From a virus, in IMG/VR virus record IMGVR_UViG_3300047510_002037, positions 1 to 64,000 of that record: a stretch of 64,000 nt of DNA; one strand, written 5' to 3'. The notes under the pieces are model-generated. The model searched no databases. It was not told the origin of the DNA and saw only the letters and a program-made list of their open reading frames with translations. A program made the position numbers and the translations under genes. Below, one piece after another: positions 16,091 through 26,200 of the stretch; position 1 is the stretch's first letter, and each line of letters opens with the position of its first letter.

Positions 16091-17736
16091 TATTTGTACT
16101 CCCACATATAAGACATATCTCCATATTCATCCGTAAACCATCTATCTCCACTAGAATCAACAAAACTCTCAGAATCTAACCCATCAACTATAAAACCAAA
16201 TGGAGACATATCTTGCTCTATCTGATTTTTTTGTTCTTCATACAAACGCTTTCTGATATCTTGATCTGTAAGTTCCTTAAAATACTCTTGTGCAACTAAC
16301 CAAGCATAGATGACTAGACACATCGCTAAGTCATCATTACAACCCTCTTCTGCTTCAAATGAATTATGCTTTGAAATGAAAGTCGTAAGTTCTGATATTA
16401 TTTCATAATCTTTAAAGAGTAACTTATCACTCTCAATCATTGCTTTAAGATTTAAAGCACCGACTTTTTTTACAGTTTTGGACATCTTTACTCCAAGTTG
16501 AGTCTTCTTCCCAGAGAAACCTTGTCCTACAATCTGCCCAGCACGCCCTCTCATAGAGCACATTAGTACATTTTGATACTCTAGATCGTAATGTAATAAT
16601 GACGCTACCTGATCGCCTATATCATTGACCTCACAGAGAATATACGCACTATTATAATTCTTTGCAACTTCCCAAATTATATTTGGGAATAACATAGGTT
16701 TAATTTCATTATTCCTGTATTTTGCTACAATTCTATGAGGAAATTGTGTTATATCTACAACTACAAATGCGGAGTAATCTTCACTAACTCCTCTAGCGAC
16801 ATCCACTGTAATTATATAATCGTGGTTTTCTATTACTGGTTCGTATACATCCAATCCCGCACTTTTTTTGATTGGATCTTCGTAAACAAAACTTTTTAAT
16901 TTACTTGGTGAAATAAGAGTATCGACGGATCCTAAAAATTCACACTCAAATTCGATTTTGAATTGTTGATCGGATGTGTTTGCAATGGTTTGTTTTTTCC
17001 ATTCCTCATCTCTTCCAGGAACTTCCGACCAATGAACATCAGTTGGTACATATTCATTTTTACCTTTTTCTGCATCATGCCACATTCGGTAGAAATGATT
17101 CATACCATGTGGAGTTGATACGATAATTACTTTCGTGTTTTTACCGGAAGTAATAGTAGGATAAACAGATGCAAAGAAGGAATCTGCGATATGGTTTGGA
17201 ACGAAAGCGAACTCATCGAGAAAGAGGATATTGAACGACATGCCTCGGACAGCACTTGCAGACGTAGAAGCAGCCAGAATCTTTGATCCATTTTCTAGTT
17301 CAATGTTTCCTTTATTCCATGCTATTATACCCTGTTGCATCCATTTTGGTAAGTTTTCGTAGGCAGTTGCTAACCTACTTAACAATTCTCTAGCAGTTGC
17401 CGCTTTGTTAGCAAGAATACCAATATTTACACTATCGTTGAAAATAAGATAATGTAAAAGATACGAAACAACAGTGGTAGATTTACCAGTCTGCCTAGGC
17501 ATTTTGCAGATGTTAAATCTATTTTTGTGGAAATTGTTGATTAATTTTTCTTGGAAATGATATGGCTCAAACTGTGTTAACCCCTCATCAAGGCTTACAA
17601 TCTTTACATAATTTTTAGCAAAATATACCGGATCTTCCTGACATTTTACGAACTCAAGAATTTGATCTTGAGTAAATTCAATTTGAGTATTTGCCTTCTT
17701 TAAATTTGGATTACCAAGATATACACTATCAGTCAT
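16090..17736 (-). CDS. 17: gp17 terminase large subunit
   Basis: Packaging ATPase and headful nuclease that docks on the portal. 548 residues against 610 in T4. Walker A-like MPRQTGKST at 79-87, Walker B ILFLDE at 170-175, coupling motif STPHG at 208-212. The RNase H-fold nuclease has acidic residues D312 (TVDVARG), E369 (CEVND) and D468/D469 (CNDDLAM), matching the T4 triad. It is separated from its partner gp16 by about 22 kb of accessory genes. Its stop overlaps the zinc peptide start. Confidence 0.98.
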   Translation of the reverse strand: MTDSVYLGNPNLKKANTQIEFTQDQILEFVKCQEDPVYFAKNYVKIVSLDEGLTQFEPYHFQEKLINNFHKNRFNICKMPRQTGKSTTVVSYLLHYLIFNDSVNIGILANKAATARELLSRLATAYENLPKWMQQGIIAWNKGNIELENGSKILAASTSASAVRGMSFNILFLDEFAFVPNHIADSFFASVYPTITSGKNTKVIIVSTPHGMNHFYRMWHDAEKGKNEYVPTDVHWSEVPGRDEEWKKQTIANTSDQQFKIEFECEFLGSVDTLISPSKLKSFVYEDPIKKSAGLDVYEPVIENHDYIITVDVARGVSEDYSAFVVVDITQFPHRIVAKYRNNEIKPMLFPNIIWEVAKNYNSAYILCEVNDIGDQVASLLHYDLEYQNVLMCSMRGRAGQIVGQGFSGKKTQLGVKMSKTVKKVGALNLKAMIESDKLLFKDYEIISELTTFISKHNSFEAEEGCNDDLAMCLVIYAWLVAQEYFKELTDQDIRKRLYEEQKNQIEQDMSPFGFIVDGLDSESFVDSSGDRWFTDEYGDMSYMWEYK

Positions 17737-17741
17737 AAAAA

Positions 17742-19016
17742 TTACCTTTGTTCAATCCAGTTCAATACCGCAAGTGCTTTTTTGTTGGTGTTTGGACTTG
17801 CACAAACAAGTGTATAAGTATCACTAATTGTTCCAATACCACTTCTACCTAACTGAAGTGCTGCTTTAATATCAAGATCAACTAACGCACCACTACCATT
17901 AATTACAAAACCACTCAAAAGATCACTTCCACCAGATACTGCGGTTTGAGTGATATTATACTGCATAAAGGAGTTTGGATCGGGATGATCCAACCAAGTT
18001 CCTCCAGTCAGTGTTGCATTTTGTAGAAGTTGCCAATAAACATTCGTATTATCATCAGTTGCTGCCTGTAATGATCTCAAAAGCATTACACCAGTTAGAT
18101 TATTAGATTTTAAACGAATGCTTATAATTGGATAATATGTATTTGCAGATGCCATCGTTGTCCCTGTGATGGGATTTGATATACTCAAAAGAGTTCCAAG
18201 TTTCTCTGGTTCTCCTTCCTGAATAAGAGAATTGGAACCTTGATAAAGATAATGAGTTCCTGCAACACCAGTTACATTTTCTATCTCAAGACGAATGGGA
18301 AGGAATGGAGTAGAACACCAAACTCTATCTTGAGTGTTTGAGTTATCAAAAGTATGACTTTTAATGGTTTCACCTTTCATTAACCATTCAAAATTTACCG
18401 TTCCAGCACCATACCACTCATAACTTATAGAAATCATCTGTTGTTTTGTTGGGTCTGCGACTACACCAGTCCAACCATTACCATCAAACTTTTCACCATT
18501 CCAATCATCTCTACCAACTCTTATTTCTGTGGTAATTCCAGTTGTAGATGTGCGAATTACATATGAATATGTTCCCCCATCATCCTCAAAATAAGCACCA
18601 TTATAATCATCAAACAATCCAAATCTTCTACGAATACCTACCTTTGGTTGTTCTAAACGAATTGCGAATGCAAGTGTTGCTGGTCTTCCAGGAATGTATC
18701 TCATTACATTCTTGGTCTGTCTGATGATTTTACTTCCAACAGTAGAACCAACTTCCATAATCACATTACTAGCAGAAACATTATGAGTTGCAGTTCCAAC
18801 TCCAACGATTCTCTCATCCCAAACATCGGTCTCTTTACCATACTGGAAGGTATTAAAGAAAACTGTTTGGAACGGAGCAACTTTTAATCTGTTGTTATTG
18901 GAAAACTGAGGTCTCCAGTCTGTCTGGTTTCCCCAGTGATCTGCGATATTAAAAGTTTCAAAAAGACTTCTTTCTTGGTCTAAAAAATCTTGTGTAGTTT
19001 TTTTCCAAATAGCCAT
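17742..19016 (-). CDS. Virion-type beta-rich protein upstream of gp17
   Basis: 424 residues. The N-terminus (MAIWKKTTQDFLDQER, then NTFQYGKETDVWDERIVG) and the block RRRFGLFDDYNGAYFEDDGG followed by DDWNGEKFDGNGW are familiar from virion proteins of many marine phages. The alternating strands suggest a lectin- or laminin-G-like jelly roll. No enzyme motif is visible. It is 5 nt upstream of gp17 and 3 nt after the predicted internal protein gene. A role as particle surface or receptor-contact protein is inference. Confidence 0.7.
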   Translation of the reverse strand: MAIWKKTTQDFLDQERSLFETFNIADHWGNQTDWRPQFSNNNRLKVAPFQTVFFNTFQYGKETDVWDERIVGVGTATHNVSASNVIMEVGSTVGSKIIRQTKNVMRYIPGRPATLAFAIRLEQPKVGIRRRFGLFDDYNGAYFEDDGGTYSYVIRTSTTGITTEIRVGRDDWNGEKFDGNGWTGVVADPTKQQMISISYEWYGAGTVNFEWLMKGETIKSHTFDNSNTQDRVWCSTPFLPIRLEIENVTGVAGTHYLYQGSNSLIQEGEPEKLGTLLSISNPITGTTMASANTYYPIISIRLKSNNLTGVMLLRSLQAATDDNTNVYWQLLQNATLTGGTWLDHPDPNSFMQYNITQTAVSGGSDLLSGFVINGSGALVDLDIKAALQLGRSGIGTISDTYTLVCASPNTNKKALAVLNWIEQR

Positions 19017-19019
19017 GAA

Positions 19020-19337
19020 TTAAATCCACTCTAATTTTGATGGGTGATATCTTTGTACGTTTTTAATGTTAAAGTTCTTTTCTTCTGCTGGATAAATTTG
19101 ATGAACAATTGATCCAGGATATTGTCTCTGAAGTTGCTCACCGAGTTCTTGTTTAGATGGTAAACCAGATTTAGTCACCAACTCTAATCTATAAAGATTT
19201 CCTTCCCATACAATATCAGCAACATAATTTTCTCCAACCTGTTGAGGTTGATCTGGTTGAGAATTTATATAAAGATTTCCGTTGAAATCTCCGGAGATAT
19301 TTACAGACTCAGATAAAAATTGATTGAAGCTTTTCAT
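19020..19337 (-). CDS. Predicted internal head protein with capsid-targeting-like N-terminus
   Basis: 105 residues. The first residues MKSFNQFLSES match the pattern of the T4 internal-protein capsid targeting sequence MKTYQEFIAEA, which leads proteins into the prohead core and is removed by gp21. L8-S9-E10 before S11 is an LxE cleavage site, the same FLSE found at the gp23 maturation site. The mature part (VWEGNLYRLELVTKSGLPSK to the end) is one small domain that also occurs in the adjacent 459-residue protein. Such proteins are ejected with the DNA in T4. The family comparison is from memory; packaging is a prediction. Confidence 0.65.
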   Translation of the reverse strand: MKSFNQFLSESVNISGDFNGNLYINSQPDQPQQVGENYVADIVWEGNLYRLELVTKSGLPSKQELGEQLQRQYPGSIVHQIYPAEEKNFNIKNVQRYHPSKLEWI

Positions 19338-19338
19338 T

Positions 19339-20718
19339 TTAGTTACAGTTCCAACGACGAAGGGCTTTGTTGATTCTTGAATCTGGATCTCTTGAAGTTT
19401 TCGCAGAGGTCAATTTTGATTTCATACCTTTCATTCTACGGCAAAAGGATTTTCGACGATCAGCCCTTTTGCCAGTAGGCTTTTTTTCAGTTACTGCAGT
19501 TTGTAGTTTTGAACCTGGATTCTCCCTACGATATGCATTAACTGCCTTCTGGCTCAAACCATCAGTTTTATCATTACGATTTACAGATTGCCAGTCTTCG
19601 ATCTGTAAAAATGGTTCTCCCGGTTGCCTTTCAATAACCTTAAAGTGTGTTACTTTAGATCCTGGATATACTTTTTGGATCTGCTCTTCAACTTCTCTTC
19701 TATTTGGTATTTTTGATTGTGGGAAAAATACTCTGAGTGCATAAGTAGATCCTTTCCAAGTCAAAACAACCATTAAAAGATTGCCATTTTTTGTTGGTAT
19801 TCTTACCGCTTCTTCTAATCCAGATTCATCACCAGAAAGATAATCGGCAGCAGTATCAATGTAGTCTGCTGCTTTAGTGATCTTTGATTGTACCCAGGCT
19901 TCTAGATTTCCTTCACCTTTACCTACTTTTTGCTCAAGTCTTTTTAGTGCATTATGAATAGTATTTAGTTCTGAACGAGCCATTGAATACTCTTCATCCT
20001 TTACCGATACCTTATCCCATGCTTTTTCACCATATGAACATTCTGATCTACCTTCTCTTTTATCACATAGAGGGCAGTATCTCTTCTCTTCAGTTGATTC
20101 TACTTTTAGCTTGTTTGGCTTAATTAGATCAATTACCTCAACGAAAGAATTACCATTTAAATCTTCAATCGTAGTTGACTCCCCACGAAGTTGACGATAA
20201 TGCGCCTTCTTTTCGGCACCAGAAGAGTGCTTAAGCCATGGATCATCATGATCTATTTCTGAAGTTTTCTTTTCTGGTTGCTTTGGTTTTGCTGAAGACT
20301 TATAGGCTACTTTAGATGATTTATTTCTAGTGGAAACGTAAATGTTTCCACCACTACCAGTTTTGCCAATTACCTTACGACCCTTTACCTTATCAATTAA
20401 TTTTCCAACTAATCCCTCGTCAATATCTTCACCACTAGATGTTGATTCAAATGCAATTCTTTTTTTGCTATGTTTAATTTCACCCTTCTCCTTTTTCATA
20501 AGAATATTGGTCGATTTTTGTATGTGTTCTTTACCGGGAGATTCGTCTGGAACTTTCTTTTTTGGATTATCATAAACATCAACATCACCATCAGCATCAC
20601 GATCAACATACTGAACTGTTGCGTGATGAACTAATTGCTTTAGATCCAAATTGGGATCTAATTGATGTTTCTTTCCCTTTAAATGTGGAGTTTTATGAGT
20701 GAATTTTTGATAATCCAT
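19339..20718 (-). CDS. Mosaic protein with zinc-like knuckle, duplicated domain and DUF6321 C-terminus
   Basis: 459 residues of joined modules. An EF-hand-like DRDADGDVDVYD at 39-50; a lysine-rich linker; CPLCDKREGRSEC at 215-227, perhaps metal-binding; a helical block at 240-295 (GNLEAWVQSKITKAADYIDT); a WKGSTY domain at 321-376 paralogous to the next gene; and a basic C-terminus 387-459 (GLSQKAVNAYRRENPGSKLQ, then KSFCRRMKGMKSKLTSAKTS) that I recognise as the DUF6321 type common in marine phages. LEEA at 301-304 is a possible gp21 site. A head-internal DNA-associated role is plausible from charge but unproved. Confidence 0.7.
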   Translation of the reverse strand: MDYQKFTHKTPHLKGKKHQLDPNLDLKQLVHHATVQYVDRDADGDVDVYDNPKKKVPDESPGKEHIQKSTNILMKKEKGEIKHSKKRIAFESTSSGEDIDEGLVGKLIDKVKGRKVIGKTGSGGNIYVSTRNKSSKVAYKSSAKPKQPEKKTSEIDHDDPWLKHSSGAEKKAHYRQLRGESTTIEDLNGNSFVEVIDLIKPNKLKVESTEEKRYCPLCDKREGRSECSYGEKAWDKVSVKDEEYSMARSELNTIHNALKRLEQKVGKGEGNLEAWVQSKITKAADYIDTAADYLSGDESGLEEAVRIPTKNGNLLMVVLTWKGSTYALRVFFPQSKIPNRREVEEQIQKVYPGSKVTHFKVIERQPGEPFLQIEDWQSVNRNDKTDGLSQKAVNAYRRENPGSKLQTAVTEKKPTGKRADRRKSFCRRMKGMKSKLTSAKTSRDPDSRINKALRRWNCN

Positions 20719-20735
20719 ATCTCTACTATTTTAAG

Positions 20736-20742
20736 TATTTAT
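20736..20742 (-). promoter_or_regulatory. Late promoter box before the mosaic gene
   Basis: ATAAATA on the minus strand, 18 nt before the ATG at 20718. It would serve the run through the 105- and 424-residue genes to gp17. Confidence 0.65.
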
Positions 20743-22890
20743 TCAAATATTTAAATCTCTTATTGATTTAATTTGTAGTTTTAAATCATCAATTTGACCT
20801 TGCTGTTCTTTAATAGCTTCGATTAATACCGAAACTATATTTTGATATGCTACAGACTTAACTCCATCGTTTTCGTGGACAAGATCTGGAAGAACTTTTT
20901 CAACCTCTTGTGCGATTAATCCAATAGAATGTGTCTTATCACTCCTATAATCAAATTCAACTCCACGAAGATTTTGTACTTTTTCTAAAGCACCGTCTAT
21001 TGTTTTAATATTTTCTTTTAGAGATTCATCTGAGTTCGCAGTAACTGTTCCTCCACAAACCAAGTTAGTTCCATTGAAAGTTAGGTTTGCTGAACCAACT
21101 GCTTTGTTCAAACTGTTCTTATAAAGAACTTGGTTAGCGTTACCAATAGTATCAATATCTCTACCACCAGGAATATTAATTGTAGCAGTTGTACCAACTA
21201 AAGTTACACTACTTACACCAGCTCCTGTAAAATTGAGTACAGTTGCTCCAGATCCAACATAGACCCCTGCTGTAGCAACACCAACCCCTGCCTGCAATCC
21301 TGTTAGTCCAGTACCATTTCCACTTATAGTTCCAATGACGGTTAAGTTACCTTGTACTGTGACATTATTAGTCAAACCAACAATTTCTCTACCACCATCT
21401 CTAGTAACATCAATTTGATTTGGTGTGCCGTCAACAAATAAAACTGCTGCCCCACCCGCAGAAGTACTTGCTAAACCTACTGCTCCTGATGCAACAGTAA
21501 ATTCTGGAGTATTAAAAGATGCAATTCCCTTTACAGAAGATGTTGCTAGTGTATGAGTATTACTTGTTATAACTCCACTTACTCGTCCATATCCATCAAC
21601 GCTTAATCCACTAATGAATGATCCTGTACCAGATGTCAGATTGCTTCTTGACGTAGCTACTGTGGCTAAATCAATGCTATCAGGATTCATTACGATTCTG
21701 GAAGAACTAGCAGTTACTGCATCGATAACGTTTCCGGTTTTTACTAAACCATCACCTGCAATAATTTCTCCAGGACTACTGAATTGTGTGAATTCGATTG
21801 CAGATACACCGATAGAAACAGTTCCTTTTGTGATAAGAACGAAACCACCACCAGCATTGACTTCACCGCCAATAACGAACGAGAACGCACCAGCAGTAAT
21901 TTCTTCAGGTTCGTCGAAGTCAACTGCTCTTGTATATTCAAACGAAGTACTTACAGTACCAACTCTAGTTACTGTATAGTAACCATTTTCAAAGGTATTT
22001 CCAAATCCAAGAGGTCCACCCTGATCTTTGATTAGAATACGATCCCCAAGAATTGGGAAATAAGTATCGATAGATGTTATACCAACATTAACACCCCATA
22101 ACTTTGCTCCAACACCGCTTGGAGATGCTGACACGTTATTATAGTACGCATTTATTGATACTGTTGATGCAGCAGATACAGCTTTCTGAACTGTTAGACC
22201 AGCAACAGTAAAATTATCTACATATGATTTTGATGCTAGTTCTTCTGGGGCAATGGGAATAATAGTGTCTAAACTAACATATGATCTTTGAGAATAAAGA
22301 TAACTAGATATCCCAACATCTCCTACGATATCGAGAGTTCTATTCATTGATGATGTTCCAATACCAACTCTCAGTGTAGAGTCATTATAATAAAATGTTT
22401 GAGCTCCACCAAAGTCTCCATTATCATTATATTGAATTTGTCCATCAAAACCTGCTGCAGTTACTTGGTCAACAGTTATAGTAGCAATATTTCCAGATGC
22501 AGCTGCAGTTACTCCAGTACCAACAAAATTAACTGTCTTAATGCTTCCCGCAGCACCTACAATTGTGCCCTCATCTTGAACAGTAATTCCTTGGAAAGAT
22601 AAAATATCCTCAAGAGTTGTCCATTGAACCGAAGATCCGCCAACAGAAGTTAAAAGTTGGTTATTCTCCCCAGAATTCCCTTGGGAGTCATAAAGTTCTC
22701 TCCTAATTCGTATAGTTCTAGTATCAACATCGGCGGTCAAATCAAATCTACTAGTAGTTCCAATTCCAATGCTTCCACCAATGGCTACATTACCAATAAC
22801 ATTTAGTACAGTCTTACCTTCACTGTAATTGCTTATACCAATACCTAGGTCTCTCTGCTTTCCTGATAAAAATCTACCGTAGTTACTCAT
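20743..22890 (-). CDS. Fibre/appendage protein with C-terminal S74 autocleaving chaperone
   Basis: 715 residues. The N-terminus (MSNYGRFLSGKQRDLGIGIS) and long beta-rich body with VGIGTSS-type turns are typical of trimeric marine phage fibres. Residues 620-715 are a complete intramolecular chaperone domain (peptidase S74): SDESLKENIK with the expected Ser620 and Lys625, the core IGLIAQEVEKVLPDLV, and the YQNIVSVLIEAIKEQQ helix. In known S74 proteins the chaperone drives trimer folding and then cuts itself off before the Ser. This intact copy is the internal reference for the broken one at 46810-47143. Confidence 0.88.
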   Translation of the reverse strand: MSNYGRFLSGKQRDLGIGISNYSEGKTVLNVIGNVAIGGSIGIGTTSRFDLTADVDTRTIRIRRELYDSQGNSGENNQLLTSVGGSSVQWTTLEDILSFQGITVQDEGTIVGAAGSIKTVNFVGTGVTAAASGNIATITVDQVTAAGFDGQIQYNDNGDFGGAQTFYYNDSTLRVGIGTSSMNRTLDIVGDVGISSYLYSQRSYVSLDTIIPIAPEELASKSYVDNFTVAGLTVQKAVSAASTVSINAYYNNVSASPSGVGAKLWGVNVGITSIDTYFPILGDRILIKDQGGPLGFGNTFENGYYTVTRVGTVSTSFEYTRAVDFDEPEEITAGAFSFVIGGEVNAGGGFVLITKGTVSIGVSAIEFTQFSSPGEIIAGDGLVKTGNVIDAVTASSSRIVMNPDSIDLATVATSRSNLTSGTGSFISGLSVDGYGRVSGVITSNTHTLATSSVKGIASFNTPEFTVASGAVGLASTSAGGAAVLFVDGTPNQIDVTRDGGREIVGLTNNVTVQGNLTVIGTISGNGTGLTGLQAGVGVATAGVYVGSGATVLNFTGAGVSSVTLVGTTATINIPGGRDIDTIGNANQVLYKNSLNKAVGSANLTFNGTNLVCGGTVTANSDESLKENIKTIDGALEKVQNLRGVEFDYRSDKTHSIGLIAQEVEKVLPDLVHENDGVKSVAYQNIVSVLIEAIKEQQGQIDDLKLQIKSIRDLNI

Positions 22891-22913
22891 TTTCTTATTA
22901 CCTTAAACTAAAA

Positions 22914-23252
22914 TTAGAAGTTGGATGTTTCAAGAATACTGACTAAGAATTTCAAGTCAGTTCCATTGCTACCAGATATTGAAATTTTATCCCCAGTTTC
23001 TAACACCAATTTACCTGGAAGAAGATTTACTGTATCTCCCGATGGAACAGGAAATGCCGTAACGATAGGAGTTGATGTTGCGCCTCTTTTATAATAAAAA
23101 GTAATCGTATGCGTTGTTGCTCCAGTATTTACGCATTGAGCTAATAAGAATACTGAAGTATATCCTGTTGGTGCAGTATATAGTTCTGTTTCAGATGTTG
23201 GAACTGTTTGTGTTACAGTTCTAAAATTATTAATTGCAATTTGTGCAGCCAT
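22914..23252 (-). CDS. Small beta-sandwich virion-type protein
   Basis: 112 residues, Thr/Val-rich, with repeated strands (ELYTAPTGYTSVFLLAQCVN, TGDKISISGSNGTDLKFLVS). This pattern is familiar from small accessory virion proteins that sit next to fibres. It starts 4 nt after the 1683-residue gene stop and precedes the S74 fibre by 23 nt, so it is in the same transcript. Function not identified; decoration or attachment of the fibre is inference. Confidence 0.65.
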   Translation of the reverse strand: MAAQIAINNFRTVTQTVPTSETELYTAPTGYTSVFLLAQCVNTGATTHTITFYYKRGATSTPIVTAFPVPSGDTVNLLPGKLVLETGDKISISGSNGTDLKFLVSILETSNF

Positions 23253-23256
23253 TTAA

Positions 23257-26200
23257 TTAATCTCCTAGTGCTAGAATGAATGGGGTTACATTATTAAATA
23301 AACTCTTCAGATATGCTCTACCAGAAACTGTTCCACTCGCTTGGTTAATAACAACGCCATCACCAATTCGGAAGTTTCCTGCTTGATCAGTGCTAGTATA
23401 TGTAGCCTCTCCACCATCTTCCTTAACAACCTCATTTTCTTGTATAGGAACTCCACCAACAGCAGGTCTTGCTGTAAAGATATTTGTTCCAGCACCAATG
23501 TATTCAAACGAGATTGTGGTTGCGATTTGTAGACTTTGGCGAGCCAAATAGACTGTATCTCCAATTGATACATTATTATTTAAACCTTGAACTGAAGTTA
23601 TAGTTGTGATTCCCGCATTTGGGAAAGTTGCAGCAGAAATCTTATAGTATAGTGGGTCAATCTTACTAACAACTGCAGAACCTGCGGATCCACCACCAGA
23701 CAATGGGGCAGAAACTGTTATAGAAGGTTCTGTTTCATATTGAGTTCCAGAGTTAATTAAAGTAATGTCTGTGATTCTTCCATCCAAAACTGTTGGAATT
23801 GCTTGTGCAGTAATTCCGTTAGGTCCGGTTGGAGCATCAATAGTTATATCGACATCGTTAGCGTTTTGGTATCCAGAACCACCATTGGTTACAGTAATTG
23901 AATTTAGTGAATAGTATAGTTTTCCAATATAGAAAACCTCACCATCATATGGTCTGTATGTACCAACACCACTTACAGTCAATTCAATATCACCAATAGA
24001 ACCAGCTATAGCAACGTTAGCACTCTTTCTATAAATTGATTTAGAATCAACTCCACTAATACCTCTAGATACTAGACCTTTATTTCCAAAAGAGGCATTA
24101 GAGTTTGTTAGGTCGCATTGTCCACCAGACTGAGTTACAATTGCTTCATTGCAGCAAATAGTAAAGATAGAAACTAACTGTGCATATGCTCCATTTGAAA
24201 TAGAAACTCCAATACCATTTTGATTATATTGAGTATATGAGTCAACACTCATCGATCCCTGTACACCAATATCATCTTCATCTCCTGGTTCTGCTGGGAA
24301 TCCATCAATTTTCATTCCAATACTATCTGGAATAAAGTTTGTGCAGTTTCTAATATATGGCCCTTTGAAAATTTGACCAGTTCCTGGTGAGAACGATGGA
24401 TCGTTCTCAATTTCACTACCAGCTCCGTTATTTCCTGGATAAGTTGTTTTTATTCCAGTTGGATTTTGTGCGGATCTAAAGACTGTTAAACCAGATCCAA
24501 CGATTGTAGTTACAATTCCAATGCATGACCTCATAGCAGAAACTACATTATAACATCCAGCTGGACTTTGGTTAGTTCCAACTAGTGGATCAATTTGAAT
24601 ACCAAGATCTTTTACTTGAGTATTGAATGTTTGGAATGGTCTAAACTTAAGGATTGATCCCCCACCATAGTATGTGTGTTGTATTTCAGTTCCACCGAGA
24701 GTAACTTCGAAGGTATTAACCCCAACAATTCTTTCTACTGGGAATATTTGTCCATGTGTATTATCTGGGAAAATAGTGGTTGTGATACCAGAATTTACTG
24801 TACCGCCACCAACATAAGTGTGATCTAATGTTGATATACCGACATTTACAGTAAATCTTCCTGATGTGAATAGTTGTGGATATGAATTTAGATTACCGTT
24901 AGTAACAGAAGTTGTTAATATTGAAATTAGATTATCAATGTTGGATTTAACATTAGCACAAGAATTTGGACTTGTATTAAATCCAGTTAGTGGATCTGCT
25001 GTAATTGTTAGATCCTTAAAGTTTAATTGATTTGTAATTGCTAGTTTTGAATAATCTCTAATAGAATTGAATGCAGTAACTGATGGTGCTTCCTCTCCGA
25101 TTAATCCATTTGTTAATGGATCTCCATTAGCATCAAAATACGCTCTTGTCGCTTCTCTAATATACTTGTTGGTTCCAAATCTAAGATCTTTTATAAGAGC
25201 ATCGACAACATATGCAATATCCCTTCTGCACTTACTTTCACCACTTAAGAATAAACCATAATTTATTTTAATAGCATTCAGGGTTAGTAAGTTCCCAGAA
25301 CCAATTGGTTCGGTGATAATAGATGTTAATGTATCTAGAGTTGACTGAACATCTGAACAAGCAATTGAACTTGTATTTGCTACGGAAATATTACCATCAC
25401 CATATACTGATGATCCGATGGAAACTCCAGTATCTTTTATTGTAAGTTGATTGGTTATTGCAGACTTCATCAAATCTCTTGCTGCTTGGAATGCTTCAAT
25501 CGAAGCTGATTCCTCTCCAACCAGTCCATTTGATATTGGAGCACCAGATCCATCAAAATACTGTTTAATAAATTCTATTGAATATCTATTCCCTCCAGTG
25601 AATATATCTGTAGAAACAGCATCTACAAAATATCCAAGATCTCTCTTGCATTTTGTTTCAGTTAAAATAACACCAGAGTTTGCTGGATTAGCAATCATAG
25701 TATCCCAAGCAGAAGTTACTATTTCTGCTTTATTTTGTTGGATGAGTCTATAAGCATCCTTATATCTTGAATATTGTGTTGTCTGATTATCATCTGGAAA
25801 ATAGAAATCAGAATGGGCAATCGCAATAGATGCTAAAGATTTATCAATAATTTCCAACCTATTACCAGATATTAAATTAGCAGCATCTGCGTATCTGTGA
25901 TCAATTGCTGTTGAAAGTATTGTAAAATCATATCCAAGATTACCACTTGGATATAATGCAGTGGATGGACCTCCTCCACTATTGCATTCAAATACTAAAT
26001 TCTCTAGTCTAACTTTTTCGCCTGGCTCTGCATAAAAACCTATAGCAGTTGTGGATGCAATACCAACAACTCTAATTGTTGATATACCAGTAATTCTGTC
26101 GTATGTTGCAGTAGAAACTCCAAACGTTGGAGTATATAATCTAGTTACCGTTCCCCCTCCAACATAACTATGGGAAATAGTTGATGGTCCAACATTAACA

